From Stomoxys calcitrans (Eukaryota > Arthropoda > Insecta > Diptera > Muscidae), in contig NC_081553.1 of assembly GCF_963082655.1 (NCBI RefSeq), positions 19,000,643 through 19,064,642 of the forward strand: a DNA stretch of 64,000 nt, written 5' to 3'. The position numbers and the translations under genes are program-made. Below the pieces are notes generated by a model. That model did not search any database. It was not told the DNA's origin and saw only the letters and a list, made by a program, of their open reading frames with translations. This document shows, piece by piece, positions 22,965 to 36,645 of this stretch (positions are counted from its first letter, which is position 1; each line of letters opens with the position of its first letter).

Positions 22965-24262
22965 TTTTCCACCCCCTAATCGGCACAAAAAAACATTAAA
23001 CACACCATTTAGTCATTCCGTTGCAACGCATCGAAATATCAATCTCCGACCCTACAAAGTACATATATTTCGGATCGACGTACAATTCTAAGACGATTTA
23101 ACGATGTCCATGTGTCTGTCCGTACGTCTGTTGTAATCACTCTACAGCCTAAAAAAATTGAGACATTAACATGAAATGTAGCACAGATACGTCATCTTTA
23201 TGTACGCTGGTTAAGTTCTTGAACGGACCAAATCGGACCATATTTGGATATAGCTGCCATATAGACCGATCTGCCGATAAAGGGTCTAATGACCATAAAT
23301 GCTTCAATTTTCATCTGATTTTGCTGAAATTTGAAACAGTATGTTATTTTAAGCCTCCCAATATCTGACCTAAGTATAGTTCATATTGGGCTTTATTTAG
23401 ATATAGCTGCCATATAGACCGATCTGCCGTTGAAGGGTCTGAAGCCCATAAAAGCTTTATTTTTTTAACCGATTTCGCAGGAGTTCGAAATATTGAGCAG
23501 TTTTACGTCCCCTAACATAGGACCCAAATATGGTTTAGATCGGACTTTATTTAGATATAGCTGCCCTATAGCTTCCGATCTCCCGAAAATGTGTCTGAAG
23601 CTCATAAAAGCTTTTTTTTTCAACCGATTTTGCTGAAATTTAAAACACTGAGTAGCTTTAGGCCTACAAACATCTGACCCAAATATAGTTCAGATCGGAC
23701 TATATTTAGATATAGCTACCATATAGACCGATCTCCCGATAAAAGGTCTGAAGCCCATAAAAGCTTTATTATTCAACCGAGTTTGCTGAAATTTAAAACT
23801 GTGAGTAGTTTTAGGCCTACCAACATCTGACCCAAATATGGTGTAGATCGGACTATATTTAGATATAGCTGCCCTATAGACCGATCTCCGGATATAGGGT
23901 TTGAAGCCCATAAAAGCTTTATTTTTTAACCGATTTCGCTGAAATTTAAAACAGTGAGTAGTTTTAGACCATCCGCCATCCGACCCAAATATGGTAAAAA
24001 TAGGACTGTATTTAGATATAGCTGTCATATAGACCGATATGCTGGTTAAGAGTCTGAAGCTCATAAAAGTTTTATTTATTACCCGATTTTGTTGAAATTT
24101 GAAATACAAAACTCAACAGTGGCTTATATTTATAAGCCACTCAGTGTACGTGCCAAATTTTCGTGCATAAGTTATCCAATTTTCATCGGATTGTGACGTA
24201 AAGGGCTTTACATATATACCCGAGTTGGTGGTTTCCAAAGTTAGGCCCGGCCAAACTTATTT
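22965..24262 (+). mobile_element. HINE-like element, family B variant, inside a minisatellite
   Basis: A degenerate start ('ccaccccctaatcggcac', 'atttagtcattccgttgc') is followed by TA tract, core and GTCY tract at 23115-23135. Then come about six units with 'agatatagctgccatataga' and 'gaagcccataaaagctttat'. It ends 'cccgagttggtggtttcc' and a mutated hairpin 'ttaggcccggccaaac'. Related minisatellite DNA on both sides shows that it interrupted an array. Confidence 0.78.
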
Positions 24263-24399
24263 TTAATTATTTGTGTTTATAACTACAAAAAGTAATGTTA
24301 CACCGTGACCAACCTCAATTCTTTGTACTCATCAATTGTTTCCATATCCATTGATTCCCAGAAATGGTTTTCATGTGACGCCGTCAAGTCTTAATAGCC

Positions 24400-25140
24400 T
24401 CCTTTGTCTGGTATTGAATTGATACCAAATGGTATTAAAAATCTTTGACTATGACGCGTACAATATAATACCGGGCGGTATTGGCAAATTACCGTCATTT
24501 TTCTAACAGTGTATCTTTTCTCACTAAAGGGTACAAAAACTACATTTTTCCACTGTAAAGGGTGCTCAAAACACCGTTTTCTACCGTTTATGGTACTAAA
24601 ACTACTCCTTTCAAAGGAAAAGCGTACTAAAACTGCACTTTCCAAAGGTAAAGGGTATTATAACTGCTCTTTCCAAAGACAAGGGGTGCTAAAACTTTCC
24701 CGTGTAAAGGCAAAGTGCGCAAAAATAACTTTTTCGTAGGGAAAAGGGTACTAAATCTACCCCTTATATAGGCAAAGGGTACTCATTTTGCTCTTTCCAA
24801 AGGTGAAAATACTAAACTTCCCTTTTCAAAGGGGAAGGTTTCTAAAACTACCCTCTCCAAGGGCATAGGTTACTAAAACTACCCCTCTCAAAGGCAAAGG
24901 GTACTAAAAATTACCCCTTCCAAAGGCAAAGGGTACTAAAACTACACTTTCCAAAAGTTGGGGGTACTAAAACTACTCTTTTCAAAGGCAGTGGGTGAAA
25001 AACTACCCTTTCCCGGGGTAAAGGGTACCAAAACTACCCTTTCCTGGGTAAAACCTTTCCAAAAGCAAAGAGTACTCAAACTACTCTTTCCAAAGGCAAT
25101 GAGTACTAAACTACTCATTTCCAGGGTAAAGCCTCTTTAA
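24400..25140. repeat. Hairpin minisatellite, second part
   Basis: More than twenty units of the AAAGGGTACTAAAACTACCC type, with lengths varying around 30 bp and individual units missing a few bases. Short frames such as 24958-25140 are by-products. The array ends at 'gcctctttaagcaactctgt'. Confidence 0.85.
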
Positions 25141-26324
25141 GCAACTCTGTCCCTAATTTGAGTTTTATTGCATCTTTATTTTCTAACTTTTACTTAATTT
25201 ACACCCTTCATTTAGTCCCATTTTCTTTTTGTTTAGCACATTTCACCCAAATTCATCGAATGTACGCCATTTTATACCTTGCATTACTACATGTGTTTAC
25301 ATTTACTTTCGTTTTATGTTAAATGGTAATTTGCCTTTTAATCCTTTTGTCAGACAATCCTCTTTTTTCCGCTGCCGCTGCTATTGATGGTAATCCGGAA
25401 TGTTTCCTCGTTTGTTCGAACCAGCATAGCATGGCATAGCATCGAATTTCAGCAGAACATTGAAAACGTACCGTAATTGTCGTGACATTACAAATTCCTC
25501 CAGCGTGGATGGCATGCGTAAATTATTTTATAAATTATTGAAATTCTCTAATAACAAATGTGCAAAAACAACAGCAACAGTAATAGCAGCAACAGCTATA
25601 ATAAACGGTGGGGGGTGTACATCAAAAATAACAGCAACAACATCATGCAGTATTAATTACAACTAATGCGATTTGCAAAATACAAATACTCATACACCAT
25701 GGTGAACACCTTAAATGCTACCCCCGCCCCCCCTCGCGACTCACTAGCTGTAGTGGGCTGGTAAACGAAATCGTGCGGTATTTAAGGGGATGTACGTGTG
25801 TGTGTGTGAATGAGTTTATGAAGGAAGGCATTAGACTGTGTATAGAAGCTTGAGTTTGTCTGTTTTCCTCGGTAGGCATAAGTGGTTGTTTAAATTATCA
25901 TGAATAGTTTATTAGACTGTGGAGGCGTTGTTGTTCTGGATGTGAGTGTTGCCGGCTCTACACCATGTTGCCATTGTGTGTTAGGCTTAGCTGGAAATTC
26001 TCTCACTATCTTGCAATGCTAGGCCCACAAGCTACATCTGAAGAGGCATTATTTCCATCATCATTTAAACAATTCATGGGATTTTTATTTCCCCCTCCAT
26101 TCATTCTTACATTCATTCATACCTACGTTTCTACACTTGGCAAAGCCAAAGCCAAAGCAAAAATTGCCACTAAGACACACATGAATGCAAAGTACGTATT
26201 TACACTGTCAATTGTTAAGATAGGCAAAGCCTGCAATTATGAGGCATTGCAATGAAAGCAAATAAAAATGACAAATGGAATTGTGTTGTTGTGAGAATCA
26301 AAGCAGAAGTATATGTAAAAAAAA
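25141..26324. other. Gene-free stretch
   Basis: AT-rich sequence with an AACAGCAACA-rich patch at 25565-25665, a GT run near 25795, and an imperfect 'gccaaagccaaagc' repeat near 26142. A 96-codon frame at 25965-26255 shows no domain. Confidence 0.55.
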
Positions 26325-28425
26325 AACAAGTAAAAAGGCATTAAGTTCGGCCGGGCCGAACTTTGGATACCCCCCACCTCGGGTGTATATGTAAAGCCCT
26401 TTTCGCCACAATCAGGCGAAAATTGGATAAATTATGCACCCAAATTCGGCACGGACATGGAGTGGTCTAATAAATATAAGTCACTGTTGAATTTTGTATT
26501 TCAAATTTCAACAAAATCGGGTAATAAATAAAGCTTTTATGAGCTTCAGACCCTTTATCGGCAGATCAGGCAATATGACAGCTATATCTAAATAAAGTCC
26601 GATCTAAACCATATTTGGGTCCTAGGTTGAGTGGCTTAAAGCTACTCATTGTTTCAAATTTCAACGAAATCGGATGAAAAATAAAGCTTTTGTGGGCTTC
26701 AGACCCTTTATCGGGAGATCGGTCTATATGGCAGCTAGATCTCAATATAGTCCGATCCGTAACATATATCGGTTGAATGTTGAGGGGCTTAAAACTGCGC
26801 ACTATTCCAATTTTCAGCGAAATCGGATAAAAAATAAAGCTTTTATGGGCTTCAGACCCTTTATCGGGAGATCGGTCTATATGGCAGCTATATCTAAATA
26901 TAGTCCGATCTGTAACATATTTGGGTCGGATGTTGGGTGGCCTAAAGCTACTAACTGTTTCAAATTTCAGCGAAATCGGATAAAAAATAAAGCTTTTATG
27001 GGCTTCAGACCCTTTATCGGGAGATCGGCCTATATGGTAGGTATATCTAAATATAGTCCGATCTGTAACATATTTGGGTCGGATGTTGGTAGGCCTAAAG
27101 CTACTCATTGTATCAAATTTCAGCGAAATCGGTTAAAAAATAAAGCTTTTATGAACTTCAGACCCTTTATCGGGAGATCGGTCTATATGGCAGCTATATC
27201 TCAATATAGACCGATCTGTAACATATTTGGATCGGATATTGGGTGGCCTAAAGCTACTCTTTGTTTCAAATTTCAACGAAATCGGATAAAAAATAAAGCT
27301 TTTATGTGCTTCAGACCCTTTATCGGGAGATCGGCCTATATGGTAGCTATATCTAAATATAGTCCGATCTGAACCATATTTAGGCCAGATGTCGGGAGGC
27401 TTAAAATAACTCACTGTTGCAAATTTCAGCGAAATCGGTTATTAAAAATGAAGCTTTTATGGCCTTCAGACCCATTACCGGGAGATCGGTCTATATGGCA
27501 GCTAGATCTCAATATAGTCCGATCCGTAACATATATCGGTCGAATGTTGAGGGGCTTAAAACTGCGCACTATTCCAATTTTCAGCGAAATCGCATAAAAA
27601 ATAAAGCTTTTATGGGCTTCAGACCCTTTATCGGGAGATCGGTCTATATGGCAGCTATATCTAAATATAGTCCGATCTGTAACATATTTGGGTCGGATGT
27701 TGGGTGGCCTAAAGCTACCAATTGTTTCAAATTTCAGCGAAATCGGATAAAAAATAAAGCTTTTATGGGCTTCAGACCCTTTATCGGGAGATCGGCCTAT
27801 ATGGTAGGTATATCTAAATATAGTCCGATCTGTAACATATTTGGGTCGGATGTTGGGTGGCCTAAAGCTACTCATTGTTTCAAATTTCAGCGAAATCGGT
27901 TAAAAAATAAAGCTTTTATTGGCTTTAGACCCTTTATCGGGAGATCGGTCTATATGACAGCTATATCTAAATATGAACCGATCTAGTTTATATTCAGATC
28001 AGATGTCGGGAGGCTTAAAATAACCCTCTGTTTTAAATTTCACCAAAATCGGATGAAAAATAAAGTTTTTATGAACATCAGATCATTTATCGAAAAATCG
28101 GTCTATATAGCAGCTATGTCCAAATATGGTCCGATTTGGCCCGTTCAAGAACTTAATTAAGAACTTAAGCGTGCATTGAAAAGACGTATCTGTGACAAAT
28201 TTCAGCTCAATATCTCAATTTTTGAAGCCTGTAGAGTGATTACAACAGACGGACGGACAGACGGATAGATGGAAAGACACACGGACATCGTTAAATCGTC
28301 TTGGAATTTTACGACGATCCGAAAAATATATACTTTGTAGGGTCGGAAATTGATATTTCCATGTGTTGCAAACGGAATGACTAAATGAATATACCCCCTT
28401 TGCCACGGTGGTGGTTAAAAAATTA
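26325..28425 (-). mobile_element. Complete long HINE-like element, family B variant
   Basis: Starts 'caagtaaaaaggcattaag' and hairpin TTCGGCCGGGCCGAA, runs through about twelve units of 153 bp, then 'gacggacggacagacgg', core, TA tract and the end 'cacggtggtggttaaaaaa'. The unit length equals 51 codons, so frames stay open on both strands (26674-27372 and 27417-27986 plus; 26566-27108 minus) without being genes. A block of five units is itself repeated at an offset of 767 bp, with 'gcagctagatctc' at 26731 and 27498. Confidence 0.85.
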
Positions 28426-31400
28426 AATACCTCTCCACTTGCTTAAAATTTAACTGCTTGATATTGTTAACCTAATTAAATGGCGCACACTGTAGGCCTG
28501 CTGCATGTGTAAGTAGTGCGTAGACAGACAGACATGCAGATACGCATGAATAAATTGTAGAAAACTTTGAAGTGAGATTAAAGCTTTTCATTCATAAAAA
28601 TAGATGCAAGTTTACTCAACCGACTAAGGCGAGCAGCCCACATACCCTACCTACCTTAGGTCAATGTCTCTATGAGGATTTGTTGTAGTTGTAGTGTTGA
28701 TTGTAGTGGTAGTAGTGTGGTAGTAGTTATTGTAGTTGTTCGACAAAAAACCGACCGCAGCAAGAAGAGCTCCAACTAACAGCCAAAGCCAATGGCGGCG
28801 TGTAACACTTTCATTGCAAGCTGTCAAAAATGGGAAACGGAAACGGACATTACGACAAGGCGACGACACACGGCTGTACGAAACAATGGCACACACAGTC
28901 GGACACTAAAGGCACCAACACGGCTCCGCAATTTTTTTGATGTTTGGTTTGGGGTTTTTTTTTTTTATTTTTGCATTGCCAAGCGAACGACAAAGCACAA
29001 ATTTCGACCACGTTAAAGTGGATATTTTAGCGCGGTTTTTCTGTATTTATGTATTTTAGCGTTTTTATGTGGTTTTTTCTTTTATTTTTCTCTCTGTTTT
29101 GTTGAATGAGTGGGTTGACTGAAGTGTGGACGTTTTTCGATCACAGATTGCACCACTTTTTATTCGCATGCCATTTTTGGAGGCGTAAAAGGGACACATA
29201 GGCGGCAATGGTAATGGCCAACACAAAAAACTACCAAAGCCCTGGATTTGCTAACAAGTAATCGAAAACTTCAACTTCAACAAACACATGCACAAGTAAA
29301 ATGAAGTAAAATGCCTCACTCACAGACATAGAGAGACCCGAAATACAGTGAATAGCCTTAGAACTAAACGGCGCTTAATATTTGGCACACTCACAGGACA
29401 ACAAGAAAAGTGCCACTTAGACACACACACACACACACTCACACACGACGCATACAATTGGCCTATGGCAGCAGAGGCCAGGCCACAAGTGGGCAAACAA
29501 GCCAGCCGTTTCACCTGCAATCACACGGTAACTGACTTAACAGCAGAGAGACGTATTCCGCACACGACACTGGCAAAAGTTGCATGGGGATCAACACAAC
29601 GAAGAGGATGGATGCAACTACCGGAAGATTGGATGTTGCTAGACGGCCACAACAGACATTTCAACCGCCAAAAATTTTCCAAAACGTCCCAGTGGAAATG
29701 TTGATGAGGATGGATGCTGATGTTGCTGACGTCTGATTTTGTTCGTTATCCTTTTCGACCTTACACACAGACAATGGGGCCACCATGCACTTTTACCGAA
29801 GGACATCTAACTTGACAAGAGTCGATTTTCTTGTTTTTTACTTTGATTTGCTTTTATTTAATTTTCATTTTGTTTTTGCTTGGTAATTTGCTTTTGCTTG
29901 TTGTCTTGGCACGTTTTTTTTTCTGGTACATAAAGGATGAACACACGATTTCAAGTTGTTGTTGCAATTGGCTGACTACGCACACAGACTCGCAAGAGCA
30001 GCAAAAAAGAAAAACAAAAATACCAACAAACAAAAACACTGAACTTTCCGTCCGCACAGAGGCAAGAATCCAACCAAAGTATGCAATGCACGCCAACAAA
30101 CTGTGCACCAGGCCTTCAACTCCAGCTCGAACCTACTGCCTGCTGCTGCCACTGCTTGCCGGTAATGCACTGAAAGCCACCCATACATATACTCGCTGGA
30201 TGGCAACAACAAATTGCTGCCGCGCCACCAATACCATTAACAACAACGGCAACAACACCAATACAAACATGAGTTTAAGTCTGTGGCACCGGCACCAGCA
30301 CCGGTATCGAACCGGCAGCATGGAGAGGGCCCAAAGAGTTATAATGACGACGAGGACGCCACGCAGCCAACTGCAAGTGTAAATGATACCAAAGAAGCAC
30401 ACATATACACTGACAAAAACCAAAATGAAATATAAAAAATTGAGGCATTAAAAAATTTTTATATATAGCTATAAAAAATTAGTATGCCTCCAATCCTACA
30501 TACCTGCCACAAATATTTTACAACTAAAAATTTGCAAATAAATTTTTCACCTTGTATGCACTTCTATTCGAATTTGTATTACAAGACGACAGTGATGACG
30601 ATGACGCAAACAAATTCACAGCTATGTATGAATCTGAGTCTGCCTGACTGTCTGTCATACTCTGTCTACAAAGAGGCAGGCCTAAACAAATCGTCATCAT
30701 CCGCATCACCGTTAACGTCGTCATAGCCCCTGCTCTTATAAACCACACACACAAAAATGACTTAGGAAGCGAATGTTGCACAGCTAGAGTAAAATTTTGC
30801 AAATAAACAACTTGGCAAAAAAAAGGATACGTCCTTATGCTTTGTTGAGAAGACATACATGGCGGGAATCCTTACACACACTCTCGTCAACGCTGTCACC
30901 GACTTGGAGAAGGAGTGTTTGTCTTTTGTGTTCTCCTTTTTTTCGCTCTCTTTCCCTGCATTCAAGAAACCAGGCAAGTATAGCATGCAGCCTGATAGCA
31001 TATAGCCTGATAGTACGTAGGACCCAGTGGCACGTCAACGCCAACGACAAAACGGCGACAGCGCCAAACAGCAATCCTGTTGTCCTGCCGTGTATCTGAT
31101 GTGTCTTGCACTCACAAAGACAGACATGCATACACTCTTGCATCACATCGAAATAACACAAAAAAAAAAAACGAAGAAGAGCATTAAAAAACGCCACAGC
31201 AGCAAATGAAGTATTCAACGTCATCATAGCCACCATCATTTTCTATGAAGTGAATCAGAGAGAGAGAGAGAGAGAGCGCGCGCTGACGATGGTGATGCAT
31301 GCATTTTGCCATGGCTAGGACAACGTTGCATACAAACAAAAACAACACGGCCGATAGAGTATTTATAGCAAAAAAACAAAGATTAAAAAATATTAAAACA

Positions 31401-31645
31401 TTAAAACAGCAAAACAGCAAAACATGGCCTGACTTAAGTCACCACAATGATGAGAAGTGTGGGCGACATCTGAGAGGACAACAGCCAAACACACAGAGTC
31501 CTCTATGAGGACAATTGGCAGATACTGTGGTAACAGAGAAGCACACTTCTGCTGACGATTTATGTTTTAGTAGAATGTAGATGAAGTTGTGTAAATTTTA
31601 GACGACCTACAAAAGAAAATGTAAAAATCGAAGTAGACTTAGTTG
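28426..31645. other. Gene-free, mostly single-copy stretch
   Basis: No frame shows a protein domain although several overlapping ones are open on both strands, for example 29831-30382 plus against 30133-30423 minus. Short microsatellites occur: GTAGTA/GTTGTA near 28682-28740, (AC)n at 29421-29446, (AG)n at 31257-31276. This longest stretch without a recognised repeat is the best place to look for host exons or regulatory DNA. Confidence 0.5.
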
Positions 31646-31649
31646 AGCT

Positions 31650-33897
31650 ACGGGTAGCGGAAGAAGACATGGTATGTGTCGAAGTAGATGTTGACGTAGT
31701 AGAAGAAGAAACAGACGTAGTAGAAGTAATAGTAGTAAAAGTAGCCGTAGAGTAGAATTAAACGAAGACGTCCTAGAAATAGACGTAGTAGAATTAGATG
31801 TCGTAGAAGTAGACGTCGTAGAAGTAGACGTAGTAGAAGTAGACGTAGTAGAAGTAGACGTAGAAGAAGTAGACGTAGTAAAAGTAGACGTAGTAGAAGT
31901 AGACGTAGTAGAAGTAGACGTAGTAGAAGTAGACGTAAAAGAAGTAGGCGCAGAAAAGTAGACGTAGTAGAAGTAGACGTCGTAGAATTAGACGTCGTAG
32001 AAGTAGACGTCGTAGAAGTAGACGACGTAGTAGAAGAAGAAACAGATGAAGACGTAGTAGAAGTAGACGTAATAGAAGTAGACGTAGTATAAGTAGACGT
32101 AGACGTAGTAGAAGTAGACGTAGTAGAAGTAGATGTAGTAGAAGTAGACGTCGTAGAAGTAGGCGTAGTAGAAGTAGGCGTAGTAGAAGTAGACGTAGAC
32201 GTAGTAGAAGTAGATGTAGTAGAAGTAGACGTAGGAGAAGTAGACGTAGTAGAAGTAGACGTAGTAGAAGTAGACGTAGTAGAAGTAGACGTAGTAGAAG
32301 TAGACGTAGTAGAAGTAGACGTAGTAGAAGTAGACGTAATAGAAGTAGACGTAGTAGAAGTAGACGTAGTAGAAGTAGACGTAGTAGAAGCAGACGTAGT
32401 GGAAGTAGATATAGCGAAAGTAGACGTAGTGAGAGTAGACGTAGTAGAAGTAGAAGTTAACGTAGTAGAAGAAGAAACAGACGTAGTAGAAGTAGTAGTT
32501 GTAAAAGTAGCCGCAAACGTAGTAGAAGTAGACGTTGTAGAAGCAGAAGTAAACGTAGTAGAAGTGGACGTAGTAGAAGTGGACGTAGTAGAAGTAGATA
32601 TAGCGAAAGTAGACGTAGTGAAAGTAGACGTAGTAGAAGTAGACGTAGTAGAAGTAGACGTAGTAGAAGTAGACGTTGTAGAACTAGACGTAGTAGAAGT
32701 AGACGTAGTAGAAGTAGACGTAGACGTAGTAGAAGTAGATGTAGTAGAAGTAGACGTAGAAGAAGTAGACGTAGAAGAAGTAGACGTAGTAGAAGTAGAC
32801 GTCGTAGAAGTAGACGTCGTAGAAGTAGACGACGTAGTAGAAGAAGAAACAGATGTAGCAGAAGTAGATGTAGACGTAGTAAAAGTAAACGTAGTAGAAG
32901 TAGACGTAGTATAAGTAGACGTAGTATAAGTAGACGTAGTATAAGTAGACGTAGTATAAGTAGACGTAGTAGAAGTAGACGTCGTAGAAGAAGGCGTAGT
33001 AGAAGTAGACGTAGTAGAAGAAGACGTAGTAGAAGTAGACGTCGTAGAAGTAGACGACGTAGAAGTAGACGACGTAGTAGAAGAAGAAACAGATGTAGCA
33101 GAAGTAGATGTAGACGTATTAGAAGTAAACGTAGTAGAAGTAGACGTAATAGAAGTAGACGTAGTAGAAGTAGAGGTAGTAGAAGTAGACGTAGTAGAAG
33201 TAGACGTAGTAGAAGTAGACGTAGTAGAAGTAGACGTAGTAGAAGTAGACATAGTAGAAGTAGACGTAGTATAAGTAGACGTAGTATAAGTAGACGTAGT
33301 AGAAGTAGACGTCGTAGAAGTAGGCGTAGTAGAAGTAGACGTAGTAGAAGAAGACGTAGTAAAAGTAGACGTAGTAGAAGTAAACGTAGTAGAAGCAGAC
33401 ATAGTAGAAGTAGACGTAGTAGAAGTAGACGTAGTAGAAGTAGACGTAGTAGAAGTAGACGTAGAAGAAGTAGACGTAGTAGAAGTAGACGTAATAGAAG
33501 TAGACGTAGTAGAAGTAGACGTAGGGGAAGAAGACGTAGTAGAAGTAGATGTAGTAGAAGTAGACGTCGTAGAAGGATACGTACTAGAAGTAGACGTAGT
33601 GTAAGTAGACGTAGTAGAAGTAGACTTAATAGAAGTAGACGTAGTAGAAGTAGATGTAGTAGAAGTAGACGTAGTAGAGGGAGACGTCGTAGAAGTAGGC
33701 GTAGTAGAAGTAGGCGTAGTAGAAGTAGACGTAGAAGAAGTAGAGGTAGTAGAAGTAGACGTAGTAGAAGTAGACGTAGTATTAGTAGATGTCGTAGAAG
33801 TAGACGTAGTAGAAGTTGACGCAGTAGAAGTAGACGTAGTAGAAGTAGACGTAGTACAAGTAGACGTAGTAGAAGTAGACGTAGTAGAAGTTGCCAT
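31650..33897. repeat. 15-bp minisatellite, GTAGACGTAGTAGAA unit, with a long minus-strand frame
   Basis: About 145 units of 15 bp. Nearly all length changes are multiples of 3, so the minus strand is open for 749 codons (31648-33897) coding a TSTTS pentapeptide repeat. Its last part shifts into a Leu/Arg-rich register and then Phe/Tyr-rich text. Parts of the plus strand are also open (EVDVV repeats, 32399-32914). No signal peptide or non-repeat domain is present. A variant block (GTAATAGAAG, then GTAGGGGAAGAAGAC) at about 33487 reappears at the start of the array at 36932. Confidence 0.92.
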
Positions 33898-36592
33898 ATA
33901 TATAAAGGAGAGTCTTCAATATCATGAAATCAACATACATATGAAATTTGCAGAAGCATTGAGAATAGACATTAATAATATAACTAATCCAAGTATTTCT
34001 TTATTTGCCATCTATCGTCCACCACATTTAAACACAAAACATTTTTTAAAAGAGTTAGATGAAAATCTAACCAATGTAAATAAAAAGCATGAAATTATAT
34101 TAATTGGAGACCTAAATATTGATATAATAAAGAGAAATTCTAACACAACAAAATATCTTGGAATCCTCTCTTCCCATGGACTTAAATGTATGGTTGCAGA
34201 GCCAACAAGAGAAGACCAAATTACCAATACAAAAACGTGCATAGACCATCTATTCATGAGATGCAACGGAAAGAGAAAGAGAGCATATGCTGCAGTAATC
34301 AAAGCAACAATAGCTGACCACTATGCAATATTTGGATGTATGGATCATTTAAGAGATAGAAACAGAGCAAACAATGAGTATAAACAGGGGGAAACAAAAG
34401 CTAACATCAACACTTCTAAAGTGAATCAACTAATAAAAAACACAAATTGGATTTCTATATTAAATGGATCGAATAGTACCGATGATCTATTTAATAAAAT
34501 CTGTGCCCAGTTCAATACTATTTATGATCTTTCCAAATACACCACTAAAAAACAAATAAATAAACGCAATCCGTATCCGTGGCTTAACGAGGAGATAGTA
34601 AAGTGGTGCGAAATTAGAGATAAATTACATAAAAAATGGCAAAAGAATAAAAATAATAAAACCAACGAAAAAATTTACAAGACATTCAATAATAAATTAA
34701 ACAAAAGGATTATTTACGCCAAAAATAGGCACAATTACAATGAATTTTTAGAAAACAGAAATAACATTCGTGAAACATGGAAATTGATAAATAGAATCAC
34801 AGGTAAACGTGTTGACAACATTGATGCAAGCATTAAAAGAAATTTTCCGATGAGGAATGCACAAAACTTGGCAAATAATTTTGCCAACTCTCTCGAAAAT
34901 AATGTCCAGAAAATATTACACACGTGCAACATCAAAACCTATCAATATAATAGTAATTGTCTACAAAATACATTGTACATGGAGGACACTAATGAGGAGG
35001 AAATATTTAACATACTAAATTCCTTGAATGTAAGAAAAACCGCTGGAATTGACGGCATCAGATCTATAGACATTAAATCTAACGCTAGCTATCTAACAAC
35101 TGTTATAACTGCTTTTGTAAACATGAGTTTAAGAGAATCGTCAGTACCTGCTCTTTTAAAAACCGCAATCGTACGGCCTATATTTAAAAGTGGAAGCAAA
35201 TCCGATATAAGTAATTATAGACCAATATCGATTTTACCAGTCTTGGAGAAAGTCTTGGAAGAAATTGTAGTCAGAAGACTTAACAATTTCCTGATAAAAT
35301 ATCAAATAATAAACAAATTCCAGTTCGGGTTTCAAAAAGGGAAAAATATTAATCAGCTTCTTGGATATTTCTCAAACCACATAAACAAGCATCTTAATAA
35401 AAGCCATCACTGCCTAGCACTATTCATTGACTTCAGCAAGGCTTTTGACACGCTGTCGCATGTGCAGCTATTAAATACTTTAGAAAAATGTGGAATAAGA
35501 GGGAATTGTCTAAATTGGTTTAGGGATTATCTCAACTGTAGGCAATATACAGTTAAAATTGATAATGAATTGAGTTACCAAAAGCCAGTCAATTTCGGAG
35601 TACCTCAAGGATCTAAATTAGGCCCGATATTGTACATAATCTATGCAAATGAGATGATTGAACTGCTAAAAAACAGCACTGCTTTTTCTTATGCAGATGA
35701 CACTGCAATTCTTGTGGAACATAAAAACCTAAAAGAAGCTGAAATAGTAATGCAGAATGAACTGAACATTCTTTGCAAATGGTGTCACGACAATGGCCTT
35801 ATAATCAACGCAAACAAAACCAAAATTATGCATATCAGACCTAGACACGTACCAAAAACTGATGTAAAAATAACTTTCCATAATTTCGATTGCCTTCACC
35901 GATCTTGCACTTTCGGAGATATTGGGACTATAGTTGATAATTGTGAAACAACCATAGAACTCGTCGATACTTACAAATATCTAGGCGTACATTTAGATCA
36001 CAACTTTAAATGGAAAGTGCATATTGAACACCTATCAAAACAGCTACGTAAATGTATGTTCGCTTTATACCACCTTAGCAATTGCGCGCCATACTTTGTG
36101 CTTAGACAGGCATATTTCTCATTGGTGGAATCTCAACTGAGGCATGGCGTAACTGCGTGGGGAAAGTCAAAAAACTGCAGAATACTACAAACATACCAAA
36201 ACAGGCTTGTTAAGCTTTTATACAAAAATAGAAGTAAAACAACAACGGACAACAACTCAACACCCACACAAAGCAAAGAACTTTATAACATCCTAGAAAT
36301 ACTTAACATCGACGGAATCTACAATTCAACTATAGCTCGTGAATTCTTCAACAATTCATCCATATTGAAACGCATAAGCCACAGTAGAAACACTCGTAGC
36401 AAGTCCGCAGGAAAGTACGAAATACCCAAGTATTCGAACGATTATGGCAAATTATCTTTAGAGGTCACCTTGCCATACTTTTTAAATAAATTACCACAAA
36501 ATATTGTAAATAGTAACAATAAATTTGAAAGAAATAAATTGATAAAAAAGTTCCTTATAGTAAACTAAGTGCACAATCTAAACCAAAATTGT

Positions 36593-36645
<53 letters not shown>

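Noticed and set aside
26566..27986. Several 140-230 codon frames on both strands
   Set aside because: Unit length 153 bp equals 51 codons, so the frames are periodic by-products of the HINE-like array.
29831..30423. Candidate host exon in the single-copy stretch
   Set aside because: Frames on both strands overlap, are low-complexity and show no domain; nothing distinguishes an exon by eye.
31648..33897. Gene for a giant Ser/Thr-rich protein
   Set aside because: The frame is fully explained by the 15-bp repeat; the C-terminal part changes register and composition with the repeat. No signal peptide or non-repetitive domain.
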